Notes under the pieces: model-generated
Told to the model about the DNA's origin: nothing
The model's database searches: none
Seen by the model: the letters and a program-made list of their open reading frames with translations, nothing else
Assembly: GCA_021405315.1 (NCBI GenBank)
Contig: QWIH01000036.1
Span: 1-34,122 of the forward strand
Direction of reading: 5' to 3'
Source of the DNA: Leptolyngbya sp. PLA1
GTDB lineage: Bacteria > Planctomycetota > Phycisphaerae > Phycisphaerales > UBA1924
DNA: 34,122 nt
Program-made: the position numbers and the translations under genes
Shown here: in pieces, positions 15,314-22,870 of the stretch
How positions within the stretch are numbered: the stretch's first letter is position 1
Layout: every line of letters starts with the position of its first letter

Positions 15314-15566
15314 GCCTTGCCTTCGCCAAGCCTCTGACGCGGGTTGGTCGTCTTGACCAGCGCCGTCGGCGGGCGGGGCATCCGGAATGTCGGCAGGCTT
15401 CGGAGGCTCCCCGGTGCGGGGATCAGGGTGGCGGAATCCGCCATCAGAGCATTGAGAACGTGTATGGCACCGTAGAGGTCGAGGCCTGCCAAACCAACGA
15501 GCGGAGAAGTTACCAGAACCGATACGCGGGGTCAAGGGACGAGGATGCACGAATTCAGGTTCGGGG

Positions 15567-15572
15567 TATGAT
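15567..15572 (+). promoter_or_regulatory. Possible -10 box for the ridA-family gene
   Basis: TATGAT (five of six consensus bases), preceded by G, lies 50 bases before the ATG at 15623. No recognisable -35. Confidence 0.38.
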
Positions 15573-15622
15573 CCGGTGGCGCTGCGAGACAGTGCCGGAC
15601 CAAGACCCCGAAGGCAACCACC

Positions 15623-16087
15623 ATGACGAACCCCGAACAAATGCTCGAATCGCTCGGATATTCGCTGCCGGAGCCCGCCAAGCCGGTGGCGGCGTACATC
15701 CCGGTGCGCCGGACGGGAAACCTGTTGTTTGTCTCGGGCCAGATCCCGATGCGTGAGGGGGCGCTGATCGCGAAGGGGCGTGTGCCGAGCGAGGTGTCGA
15801 TGGAGATGGCCCAGAAGTGTGCGGTGCAGTGCGCGCTGAACGGGCTGGCGGCGGTGAAGGCGGCGGCTGGGGGGCTGGAGCGTGTCGCGCAGGTCGTGAG
15901 GCTGGGCGTGTTTGTGGCGTGCGATGGTGACTTCACGCAGCAGCCCCAGGTGGCGAACGCCGCGAGCGAGCTGCTGGTGAAGGTGTTTGGTGACGCGGGG
16001 CGGCATGCGCGGGCGGCGGTCGGGGCGCCGAGCCTGCCGCTGGGGGCGCCGGTGGAGATCGAGTTTCTGGTCGAAGTTCGGGGGTAG
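15623..16087 (+). CDS. RidA/YjgF-family protein
   Basis: A 154-residue protein of the RidA (YjgF/YER057c/UK114) superfamily, whose characterised members hydrolyse reactive enamine/imine intermediates from pyridoxal enzymes. The family pattern is clear: LLFVSGQIPMREG (34-46), then LAAVKAAAGGLERVAQVVRL and the C-terminal ARAAVGAPSLPLGAPVEIEF. It is longer than classical RidA (about 128) and fits the approximately 150-residue subgroup, so the deaminase activity should not be assumed. ATG 15623 has only a weak GAAGG ahead. The malate dehydrogenase gene follows 50 bases later. Confidence 0.88.
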   Translation: MTNPEQMLESLGYSLPEPAKPVAAYIPVRRTGNLLFVSGQIPMREGALIAKGRVPSEVSMEMAQKCAVQCALNGLAAVKAAAGGLERVAQVVRLGVFVACDGDFTQQPQVANAASELLVKVFGDAGRHARAAVGAPSLPLGAPVEIEFLVEVRG

Positions 16088-16094
16088 CGGTTCC

Positions 16095-16100
16095 TATCAT
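16095..16100 (+). promoter_or_regulatory. Possible -10 box for mdh
   Basis: TATCAT (five of six consensus bases), preceded by C, lies in the 50-base gap after the ridA-family stop, 37 bases before the mdh ATG. It would allow mdh transcription apart from the upstream gene. Confidence 0.35.
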
Positions 16101-16137
16101 GGCGTTCTGTCAGCACCCCAACTGGAGATAGGAAGAG

Positions 16138-17130
16138 ATGGCAATGCGTCGCGCGAAGATCAGCGTCATCGGGGCCGGGAACATCGGGGGCGAGTGCGCC
16201 CGCTCCATCGCCATGAAGGAACTGGGCGATGTGGTGCTGGTGGACATTCCGTACCAGGATGATGCCCGCAAGAACCTGCACATGCCCAAGGGCAAGGCCC
16301 TGGACCTGGCGTGCTGCGGCCCGGTGGAGAAGTTCGACGCGAAGATCACGGGCACGTTCGACTACGCGGACACCGCGGGGAGCGACGTGGTGGTGATCAC
16401 GGCGGGGCTGCCCCGCAAGCCCGGGATGAGCCGCGACGACCTTGTGAAGGTCAACTCGGGGATCGTGAAGAGCGTGTCGGAGAACGTGAAGAAGTACTCG
16501 CCGGACGCGACGGTGATCGTGGTGAGCAACCCGCTGGACGCGATGGTGTATGTGGCGTGGAAGGTGACGGGCTTCCCGGCGCACCGGGTGATGGGCCAGG
16601 CGGGCGCGCTGGACGTGGCTCGCTACAAGACGTTCCTCGCGTGGGAGCTGGGCGTGAGCGTGGAGGACATCCAGGGCCTGCTGCTGGGCGGGCACGGGGA
16701 TGACATGGTGCCGCTGCCGGCGCGGACGAGCGTGAACGGCATCCCGATCACGGAGCTGCTGCCCGCGGAGAAGATCAACGCGTGCGTGGAGCGCGCGAAG
16801 GCGGGCGGGGGCGAGGTCGTGAAGCTGATGGGCACCAGCGCCTGGTACGCGCCGAGCGCCGGCACGGTGGAGATGGTGGAGGCGATCGTGCGCGACAAGA
16901 AGCGCGTCATCGCCTGCGCCGGATACTGCGAGGACGAGTTCGGCGTTGCCCCGGGCCAGAAGGGCAAGGGGTACTTCGTGGGCGTGCCCTGCGTGCTGGG
17001 CGCGAAGGGCGTGGAGAAGATCATCACCTTCAAGATGGACGCGACCGAGCAGAAGTTCATGGAAGAGTCCATTAGCCACGTGAAGGAGCTGGTGGCGGTG
17101 GTGAAGCAGCTGAACCCCGAGCTGGCGTAA
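16138..17130 (+). CDS. mdh: Malate dehydrogenase (LDH-like type)
   Basis: It interconverts malate and oxaloacetate with NAD in the citrate cycle. The 330-residue protein has the Rossmann loop GAGNIGGE (12-19) and the substrate loop GLPRKPGMSRDD. Its two arginines R93 and R99 select malate over lactate. It also has SNPLDAMV (130-137) and the catalytic histidine H186 in LLGGHGDDMVP, with D159 as relay. The acidic D36 after the second strand fits NAD. ATG 16138 is preceded by GGAG and AGGAAG; a second ATG at 16144 is equally placed for the second site, so the first two residues are uncertain. There is no terminator before the following exported FKBP fusion, 62 bases away. Confidence 0.95.
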   Translation: MAMRRAKISVIGAGNIGGECARSIAMKELGDVVLVDIPYQDDARKNLHMPKGKALDLACCGPVEKFDAKITGTFDYADTAGSDVVVITAGLPRKPGMSRDDLVKVNSGIVKSVSENVKKYSPDATVIVVSNPLDAMVYVAWKVTGFPAHRVMGQAGALDVARYKTFLAWELGVSVEDIQGLLLGGHGDDMVPLPARTSVNGIPITELLPAEKINACVERAKAGGGEVVKLMGTSAWYAPSAGTVEMVEAIVRDKKRVIACAGYCEDEFGVAPGQKGKGYFVGVPCVLGAKGVEKIITFKMDATEQKFMEESISHVKELVAVVKQLNPELA

Positions 17131-17162
17131 CGGGGCGGGGACGAATCGAGAGTGTCAACCAT

Positions 17163-17178
17163 GCCGCGGACCCGCGGC
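17163..17178 (+). other. Hairpin abutting the ribosome site of the FKBP fusion gene
   Basis: GCCGCGG (17163-17169) and CCGCGGC (17172-17178) pair immediately before the GGAGG ribosome site (17179-17183). The two-base centre implies at most six real pairs with a four-base loop. It may influence translation of the downstream gene. Confidence 0.3.
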
Positions 17179-17192
17179 GGAGGAATGCTCAG

Positions 17193-18293
17193 ATGAAGAA
17201 GTGGCTCAGTGTGCTGGTGGCGACGGCGGGGCTCGCGTGCCCGGCGCTCGCGCAGGTGACCCCCGCGGCGGCCCCTGCGCAGGCGGCGAACTGGTCCGAC
17301 CCGGAGATTCAGGCGCTCGCGAACCTGTTCGTCGGGTCGTGGCGTTCGGCCCAGCCCGTGAAGACCGGCGTGGGCGACACGGCGGCGGGTGTGTGGTTCA
17401 ACGTGGCGCCGGTGGCCATCGCGGACCTGCCCAACGCGTTGTACGTGGAGTGTGCGCGTGAGGACGGGCTGGCGCAGCCCTATCGCCAGATCATCGTTGC
17501 GTTCAGCCGCAAGGGCGGCGCGATCCGCATGACGACGTTCGAGTTCCGGCGGAGCGAGGGCCTGCTGCGTTCAGCGACGGGCCTGTGGGCGGCGCCGGCG
17601 GCGTTCCCGAAGGTGACCCGCGAGAAGGACCTGATCGCGACGCTGGCGTTCGACGTGACGGGCTCCGGCGAGTCGTTCAAGGGCGCGACGCCCCATCCGT
17701 ACCCGACGGGGGCGGGCGGCGCGATCGAGATGACCGCGGAGTTCAGCATCAGCAAGGGCTCGTTGCAGACGTCGGACCGAGGGTTCGGCGCGGACGGCAA
17801 GGTGGTGTGGGGAACGGAGTCCGGCTCGCCCACGACCTTCACGAGCGTGCCCGCGCCGGTGTCGGCGGCGGAACTCGTGCCGGGGCTCTGGAAGCTGACC
17901 TATCCCTCCGAGTTGACCAAGCGCGAGCCGGCGCAGGGTGACACCGTGACCTGCCACTACACGGGCTACCTCGAGGACGGGCGGGTCTTTGACTCGTCGT
18001 ACGAGCGGGGCTCGCCTTTCTCGTACGCCCTTGGGCAGCCCCTGATCGAAGGGTGGAACAAGGCCATGGGTTCGCCGATGGGTGGCGAGCACGTGAGGCT
18101 GGTGATCCCGGCGCCGATGGCGTACGGCGAGCGTGGGCGGCCCGGGCGCATCCCGCCCAACTCCACGCTGTTCTACGAGCTGAAGGTGCTGTCGGTCGAG
18201 ACGCCTCCCCCGCCGCCCCCCGCTCCCGAGCCCGTGAAGGCCGAGCCGGTGAAGGGTGAGCCGGCGCCGGCGGAGAAGCCCAAGGGGCAGTGA
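17193..18293 (+). CDS. Exported CpcT/CpeT-like domain fused to FKBP-type prolyl isomerase
   Basis: A 366-residue secreted protein with two domains. ATG 17193 follows GGAGG; the signal peptide ends at PALAQ (about 21). Residues about 36-232 resemble CpcT/CpeT (PF06206), the phycobiliprotein chromophore lyases. Shared features are LFVGSWRSAQ, ALYVEC followed by QPYRQ, an SFKGATP segment, and a strand ending LQTSDRGFGADGKVVWGTESG. Residues about 247-334 are a complete FKBP domain: VTCHYTGYLEDGRVFDSSYE, IEGWNKAM, AYGERGRPGRIPPNSTLFYE. The last 30 residues are Pro/Lys/Glu-rich. The FKBP domain should catalyse prolyl isomerisation in the periplasm. No phycobilisome or bilin gene is near and the organism is not expected to make them, so the first domain must bind something else. 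It follows mdh and is closed by a terminator. Confidence 0.83.
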   Translation: MKKWLSVLVATAGLACPALAQVTPAAAPAQAANWSDPEIQALANLFVGSWRSAQPVKTGVGDTAAGVWFNVAPVAIADLPNALYVECAREDGLAQPYRQIIVAFSRKGGAIRMTTFEFRRSEGLLRSATGLWAAPAAFPKVTREKDLIATLAFDVTGSGESFKGATPHPYPTGAGGAIEMTAEFSISKGSLQTSDRGFGADGKVVWGTESGSPTTFTSVPAPVSAAELVPGLWKLTYPSELTKREPAQGDTVTCHYTGYLEDGRVFDSSYERGSPFSYALGQPLIEGWNKAMGSPMGGEHVRLVIPAPMAYGERGRPGRIPPNSTLFYELKVLSVETPPPPPPAPEPVKAEPVKGEPAPAEKPKGQ

Positions 18294-18327
18294 GGCCGGG
18301 GCGCGTCGGCAACGGTGCGTGATCAGG

Positions 18328-18354
18328 GCCCGTCCCGGGAGGGGCGGGCTTTTT
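18328..18354 (+). terminator. Intrinsic terminator after the FKBP fusion gene
   Basis: A nine-pair stem GCCCGTCCC (18328-18336) with GGGGCGGGC (18341-18349), one G-U pair and a GGGA loop, is followed by TTTTT. It ends the ridA-mdh-FKBP stretch 34 bases after the stop. Confidence 0.87.
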
Positions 18355-18407
18355 CGTGCGCTCCGTGCCCGGAGGTCGAGTTACGCGAAGATCCGGCGGC
18401 GCGAACC

Positions 18408-18413
18408 TACCAT
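18408..18413 (+). promoter_or_regulatory. Possible -10 box for dnaJ (very short leader)
   Basis: TACCAT, preceded by C, ends nine bases before the dnaJ ATG. There is no ribosome site between them, so a leaderless or nearly leaderless message is possible. No convincing -35. Confidence 0.28.
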
Positions 18414-18422
18414 CAATCTCGC

Positions 18423-19397
18423 ATGGCGAGCAGCGACTACTACGAGGTGCTTGGGGTGCCCAAGGGGGCGAGCGCGGAGGAGATCCGCAAGGCGTATCGC
18501 GCGCTGGCGCGCAAGTTTCACCCGGACGTGAACAAGGCCCCGGATGCGCAGCGTCGGTTTACCGAGGTGCAGAAGGCGTACGACGTGCTCTCTGACGAGA
18601 AGAAGCGGGCGCTGTACGACCAGTTTGGCGAGGCGGCGTTCGAGGCGGGCGGGCCACCCCCAGGGCACAGCGCGGGAACCAGGGGCGGGCGAAGGGCCGC
18701 GACTGCCCAGAGCATGGACCCGGAGGAGCTGGACGAGTTCTTCGAGTCGGTGTTCGGCGGACGCCCGAGCGGGTTTGGGGGGATGGGCGGCGGGTTCGGC
18801 CGGCGCGGGGGCGCGTCGCGTGCGGAGGTGGAGCCGGTCCGGCAGACCATCGACGTGACGTTTGACCAGGTTGTGCGGGGCGGGACGCAGAGCCTGAGGT
18901 TGAGCGAAGGCGGGCGATCGCGGACGATCGAGGTGAAAGTGCCGAGGGGAATCGAGCACGGGGCGAGCCTGCGGGTGAGGGGCGCTGCGGGCGGGAGAGA
19001 CGTGATACTGGGGATCAACCTGCTGCCGCACGAGTTGTTTCTGCGCGGCGGTCTGGACAACCCCGGCAAGGGGCTGGACCTGTACCTGTACCTGCCCCTC
19101 ACGTTCGCGGAGAGCGCGCTGGGGGCGACGGTGAAGGTGCCCACGCCGAGCGGGGCGGTGGACCTGACGGTGCCCGCGGGCGTGGCGAGCGGCCAGCGAT
19201 TGCGGCTGAGGTCCAAGGGACTGTCCGATGAGGAGGGGCGGGTCGGGGACCTGTACGCCGTGGTCAGGATCGTGCCCCCTGTGGCGCCGCTCGAGGACGC
19301 GGAGCGAAAGGCGTTGAGGCGGATGAGCGAGAGGGGAGCATCGCCCCGGTCGGGTGGTGCATGGCGCGACGGCGGGACGTCAACCCCTCGCGTTTGA
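18423..19397 (+). CDS. DnaJ-type co-chaperone without zinc finger (CbpA-like)
   Basis: A 324-residue type II J-protein that stimulates Hsp70 ATPase and delivers unfolded clients. The J-domain spans 5-70 with the HPD triplet at 33-35. A Gly/Phe-rich region (about 105-137) with [16 protein letters not shown] follows. The C-terminal peptide-binding domains cover about 142-300 ([68 protein letters not shown]). The CxxCxGxG zinc repeats of classical DnaJ are absent. No dnaK or grpE is adjacent. ATG 18423 lacks a Shine-Dalgarno sequence. The stop codon lies inside a TTGACA sequence that may promote the next gene. Confidence 0.92.
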   Translation: MASSDYYEVLGVPKGASAEEIRKAYRALARKFHPDVNKAPDAQRRFTEVQKAYDVLSDEKKRALYDQFGEAAFEAGGPPPGHSAGTRGGRRAATAQSMDPEELDEFFESVFGGRPSGFGGMGGGFGRRGGASRAEVEPVRQTIDVTFDQVVRGGTQSLRLSEGGRSRTIEVKVPRGIEHGASLRVRGAAGGRDVILGINLLPHELFLRGGLDNPGKGLDLYLYLPLTFAESALGATVKVPTPSGAVDLTVPAGVASGQRLRLRSKGLSDEEGRVGDLYAVVRIVPPVAPLEDAERKALRRMSERGASPRSGGAWRDGGTSTPRV

Positions 19398-19422
19398 CAA
19401 CGGCGCTCTGTTGTGCGAAAGT
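19394..19422 (+). promoter_or_regulatory. Possible promoter of the sugar transferase gene
   Basis: A perfect TTGACA (19394-19399) overlaps the dnaJ stop. At 17 bases spacing lies GAAAGT (19417-19422), a poor -10. The start codon assigned below is 70 bases on. Confidence 0.3.
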
Positions 19423-19491
19423 GTTGTCGCGGGGCGAGCAGTGGAAGGCAGTTCCACGGGGCCTGAAAGGGCCCGAGGCGGGGATGAGGTC

Positions 19492-20967
19492 TTGCTCAAG
19501 CAGCGTCACCAGGTCTTTGTGACCCTCTTCGTGTGCCTCGACGCGATCGTGGTCGCGTGCGCGTGCATGGTCGCGTGGGGCGTGAGAAGGTCGTTGATCG
19601 AGCACGCCCTGCCGGGAATGACGATCGAGACGGGGGGCTGGCACTGGGTGCGGGAGCCCCTGGCGCTTTTCGCCGTGCCGATCGCGATCCTGATGTTCTA
19701 TGCGTTCGGCCTGTACAAGCCGAGGCGTGACCGGGGGCTGGCGGCGGAGCAGTGGCAGATCGTGCGTGCGTCGCTGGCGACGATCGTGGTGCTCATCGTC
19801 GCTCTGTGGGCGCTGGGGACGGAGAGCTTCGGCGGGTGGACGGACGGTCGAGTACTCGACATCGGCGGGATCCTGTTCGACGCCGGAAGGCTCCAGATCG
19901 GCGTGCTCACGCTTGTGCTTCCGGTGATGCTGGGTGCCGAGCGGCTGGCGTTTCGGAGCGTGCTCCGGGCGCTGCGTGCCCGCGGTTGGAACCTGCGTCA
20001 CGTGGCGGTGATCGGCACCGGCAGGCTGGGGCGCATCACCTGCCGCACGCTTGATCGGAACCTCTGGACCGGCATCCACGTGTCGTACTTCATCTCGCAC
20101 GCGGAGGTGCACACAGGGCCGGCGGAGTGCTGCGGGAGGCCGGTGAAGGGCGGGCTCGGTGATCTGGAGCGGATTCTGGATGCCGAGCGGCCGGACTCGG
20201 TCTACATCGCGCTCCCCACGGCCCGCACGCTGGTGCGCCCGGAGTTGCTCCGGAGGCTGGAGCGGTACCCCGTTGACGTTCGCCTCGTACCCGATGTGCC
20301 GCTGCGGCATTCACCCTACGGGATGGTGGTGAGCGAGCTGGACGGGATGCCGATCCTCTCGCTGCGGGAATCGCCGCTGGAGGGGCTGAGCGGCGCTTGC
20401 AAGCGTGTGATCGACGTGGTGGGCGCCGTCGCGGGGCTCGTGGTGTTTGCCCCGGTCATGCTCGCCGCGGCGGTCGCGATTGCCCTGACGAGCCCGGGGC
20501 CGGTCATCTTCCGGCAGCGGCGCGTGAGCCTGGGGGGTGAGGAGTTCAACATCCTGAAGTTCCGCACGATGCGCCACGCGGAGGACGAGAACCGCCCCGC
20601 GTCATGGACGGTGCGGGATGATCCGCGCGTGACGCGCGTGGGCAGGCTGCTGAGGCGGACGAGCATCGATGAGTTGCCGCAGCTCTTCAACGTGCTGATG
20701 GGTGATATGAGCCTCGTCGGGCCACGGCCCGAGCGTCCGGAGCTCATCGCCCGGTTCCGTGACGATTGGCGCGGGTACATGCTGCGGCAGCACGTGAAGG
20801 CGGGCATCACGGGCTGGGCGCAGGTCAACGGACTCCGCGGGGACACCAGCCTGCGGAAGCGTCTGCAGTTCGACCTGTTCTACATCCGCAACTGGTCGAT
20901 GGGGTTTGACCTCAAGATCATCTGGCTGACGCTGTTCAGGGGCTTTGTGCACCGCAACGCCCACTGA
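19492..20967 (+). CDS. Polyprenyl-phosphate sugar phosphotransferase (WcaJ/WbaP type)
   Basis: An inner-membrane enzyme that starts exopolysaccharide or O-antigen units by moving a sugar-1-phosphate from a UDP-sugar to undecaprenyl phosphate. With TTG 19492 the protein is 491 residues and starts MLKQRHQVFVTLFVCLDAIV, the usual family N-terminus; GTG 19441 (508 residues) is the alternative. Four N-terminal membrane spans (about 8-150) precede a nucleotide-binding-like domain (VAVIGTGRLGR near 170). The C-terminal bacterial sugar-transferase domain starts at 304 with KRVIDVVGAV and includes SPGPVIFRQRRVS, FNILKFRTMR, RTSIDELPQLFNVLMGDMSL, GPRPERPE and GITGWAQVNGLRG. No other polysaccharide genes are adjacent. 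It is convergent with the next gene; the 75-base gap has no clear terminator. Confidence 0.92.
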   Translation: MLKQRHQVFVTLFVCLDAIVVACACMVAWGVRRSLIEHALPGMTIETGGWHWVREPLALFAVPIAILMFYAFGLYKPRRDRGLAAEQWQIVRASLATIVVLIVALWALGTESFGGWTDGRVLDIGGILFDAGRLQIGVLTLVLPVMLGAERLAFRSVLRALRARGWNLRHVAVIGTGRLGRITCRTLDRNLWTGIHVSYFISHAEVHTGPAECCGRPVKGGLGDLERILDAERPDSVYIALPTARTLVRPELLRRLERYPVDVRLVPDVPLRHSPYGMVVSELDGMPILSLRESPLEGLSGACKRVIDVVGAVAGLVVFAPVMLAAAVAIALTSPGPVIFRQRRVSLGGEEFNILKFRTMRHAEDENRPASWTVRDDPRVTRVGRLLRRTSIDELPQLFNVLMGDMSLVGPRPERPELIARFRDDWRGYMLRQHVKAGITGWAQVNGLRGDTSLRKRLQFDLFYIRNWSMGFDLKIIWLTLFRGFVHRNAH

Positions 20968-21042
20968 GTCAGGGCCTGGGGGGCGCCGGTGGGCCCGTCG
21001 TGACGGCGGGGGCAGACGCTCGCGGGCCACGCCGAGGCGGGA

Positions 21043-22563
21043 TCAGCCCTGAAGCCCGGGGATCTCGAGCACCACGAAGAGGCCCGGGATGCCGTCACGC
21101 CGGCACTCGACCTCCGCCGCGATGAAGTCAGAGTCCTTGGTGTGCAGGGCCTCCGGCGTGCAGGTGAGCACGGGACGGCCTGCGTCGTCGCGCAGCAGCC
21201 CCGCGCAGCGGCTGGCGATCGCCGGCGCATGCGTCTTCCAGCTTGCCGCGTCGACCCACACCGTCCCTGCCTTGAACGCGAACGAGTGAGCGCCGGGGGC
21301 ACCGACGAACGCCGGGCGGCGCGGCGCGCGGGGACTCCAGGGCTTCCCGCCCGCCGCCGCGCGAACGAGCTCCGCGAAGCGGCTGGCAATGGACGCGGGG
21401 GTGTCGGTCTTGCGGTAGGCTTCGACGGGGGCGGGGAGGTCCTTGCATGACGAGACGAGGATGTCGACGGCGCGGTCCTCGGTGTTTCCTCCGAGGCGGA
21501 TGAGCGCGGGGATGGAGAGCTCGAGCTCCCAGAAGGCCTTCGCGAGCCCGTAGGCCGACCAGAACTGCTCCTGGTTGGCGACCCCTGAGCCCGAGCCGAA
21601 ATAGCCGACCAGCCCGGGCTGCTCGAGGATGATGCGGGCGGCGCGATAGACCTTTGCGGGGCTTGGGTTGCCCGAGGTGTCGCAGAAGTTGGCGATGGTG
21701 AATCCTGCGGCGGAGATGGCGTCCATGGACATCATGGAGCCGCCGCCGCCCGCGCCGTGAAACCCGATGAGCCCGGCGGAGCCCTGCTGGGCGGCGCTGT
21801 TCATCTGGGCGAAGAAGAACGTGCCCCGGTGGTCTTCCTGCTCCACGCGATAGGCGATGCGTTCGAGCGCGGTGGGGGGGTGGTCCAGCTCGCGGGCGAT
21901 GTCGATGCCAAGGTCCGGATGGCGGAAGACGGCGTAGTCGTCGATGGTGCAGCGGCAGTCGAGCGCCACCACCGAGCCATCCGCGAGCACGCCCAGCGGG
22001 TTGACCTCCAGCGACCTCGCCTCGTGCTTCTTCGCGGTCGCGAAGATGGTGGCGAAGGCCCGCGAGAGCGCGGCGTGGGTCGAAGCGGGCAGACCGGAGC
22101 GATCGAGGAACGCCGCGACGCTCGCGCTGTCGGGGCCCTGCGTGAGGGAGCACGGCACGCGCGCGACCTCACCGGCGCGCTCTTCGATGCCGGTGCCGCC
22201 CGAGACCGCGAGGAGCATGACCGGCGCCCGGGCTCGGTCGTCCACGGCGAGAGAGACAAACAACTCGTGCTTCGGGGGAAGCTGCTCCTCGACGAGGACT
22301 TCGGTCACGGGGAACTGGCCGACTGACATGCCCAGCATCCGGGTTGCGTGGGAGCGGGCCTCATCGGGGGTTGCGGCGAAGGCAACGCCACCCATGGCCT
22401 TGCGCCCGGTGGTCCAGGCCTGGATCTTGACGACCACCGGCCCGCCGAGGTCATGTGAGACGGCGGCGGCGGCGTCGGCGCTCGAAGCGGCGCGGCCTCT
22501 TGGGACCCGCAGGCCGGCTTCAGCGAGGAGTTTCTTGGCCTGGTGTTCGTGGAGTCGTGCCAT
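21043..22563 (-). CDS. Succinyl-CoA synthetase beta-like ATP-grasp protein with C-terminal extension
   Basis: A 506-residue relative of SucC, about 115 residues longer than the usual 385-400. ATG 22563 begins MARLHEHQAKKLLAEAGL, the standard SucC opening; AAGG lies eight bases before it. The ATP-grasp part includes KIQAWTTGRKAMGGV and SLEVNPLGVL (about 184-193). The CoA-ligase part has GFHGAGGGGSMMSMDA (about 264-279), where SucC usually has NGAGLAM. It continues with ANFCDTSGNPSPAKVYRAA, and GSGSGVANQEQ replaces the usual NIFGGI-type loop, before RLGGNTEDRA (about 355-364). Residues about 385-506 are an extra domain I do not recognise, ending LFVVLEIPGLQG. No alpha subunit (SucD) is adjacent. 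It may be a succinyl-CoA synthetase beta subunit with its partner elsewhere, or a ligase for another acid such as malate or citrate. The substrate cannot be decided from sequence. Confidence 0.8.
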   Translation of the reverse strand: MARLHEHQAKKLLAEAGLRVPRGRAASSADAAAAVSHDLGGPVVVKIQAWTTGRKAMGGVAFAATPDEARSHATRMLGMSVGQFPVTEVLVEEQLPPKHELFVSLAVDDRARAPVMLLAVSGGTGIEERAGEVARVPCSLTQGPDSASVAAFLDRSGLPASTHAALSRAFATIFATAKKHEARSLEVNPLGVLADGSVVALDCRCTIDDYAVFRHPDLGIDIARELDHPPTALERIAYRVEQEDHRGTFFFAQMNSAAQQGSAGLIGFHGAGGGGSMMSMDAISAAGFTIANFCDTSGNPSPAKVYRAARIILEQPGLVGYFGSGSGVANQEQFWSAYGLAKAFWELELSIPALIRLGGNTEDRAVDILVSSCKDLPAPVEAYRKTDTPASIASRFAELVRAAAGGKPWSPRAPRRPAFVGAPGAHSFAFKAGTVWVDAASWKTHAPAIASRCAGLLRDDAGRPVLTCTPEALHTKDSDFIAAEVECRRDGIPGLFVVLEIPGLQG

Positions 22564-22870
22564 GTGAGGTGCCTTGCGAAGTCCACCGGAAAGGCGAAGG
22601 GTAGGGTTGAGAATGTGCGTCCAGAAGGTGAGAGGCTGGGCGGGCACGCACTGACAGTTTGGCAGGCGGCGGGCTGCGCGGCTGCGAGGCAGGTTCCGAG
22701 GGTGCCGAGAGTTGCGCGAGGCGGGGCACGCGGGGCGTATCCGGCGGGCACGCGATTTGCCGTGCTTCTGCCCGCCCGGATCGAACCGGGGCGGGGGGAA
22801 GGGCCGATAGAGTGAGATCGGGAGGTGCGCGGCGTATGCTGCCACGCCCCCGAGGCACGAGAGGAGTCTT
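22564..22870. other. 307-base divergent spacer between the SucC-like gene and clpP1
   Basis: No gene seen. A perfect seven-base inverted repeat GGCGGGC (22743-22749) / GCCCGCC (22770-22776) encloses a smaller CACG/CGTG pair; it has no T-run. A minus-strand TACCCT (22598-22603) could be a -10 for the SucC-like gene. The motif GGGCACGC occurs three times between 22644 and 22752. Confidence 0.4.
22812..22840 (+). promoter_or_regulatory. Possible promoter of clpP1-clpP2
   Basis: GTGAGA (22812-22817) and TATGCT (22835-22840) each match four of six consensus bases and are 17 bases apart. They lie 30 bases before ATG 22871, with GAGGAG between. Confidence 0.4.

Larger units (their letters stand above)
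15058..15622. other. 565-base gene-free region with several palindromes
   Basis: It lies between the divergent prepilin-type and ridA-family genes. I find no convincing gene, tRNA or known riboswitch. It holds a 21-base perfect palindrome (15293-15313), a hairpin TCCCCG-GTG-CGGGGA (15408-15422), a 15-base palindrome (15429-15443) and a short stem TGGTC/GACCA near 15344-15358. The minus strand is open in two frames, without a ribosome site or a recognisable product. Confidence 0.5.

Noticed and set aside
15311..15490. Possible small minus-strand gene ending before the 21-base palindrome
   Set aside because: The last 40 codons look mildly protein-like (Pro/Asp-rich), but there is no start with a ribosome site and the frame continues unnaturally through the ridA-family gene's antisense.
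15532..17079. A 515-codon minus-strand frame opposite mdh and the ridA-family gene
   Set aside because: Rich in His, Arg and Leu as expected for an antisense shadow. Both plus-strand genes are complete with catalytic motifs.
20968..21042. Bidirectional terminator between the sugar transferase and the SucC-like gene
   Set aside because: The spacer has short GGGCC/GGCCC matches but no stable stem followed by a T-run on either strand.
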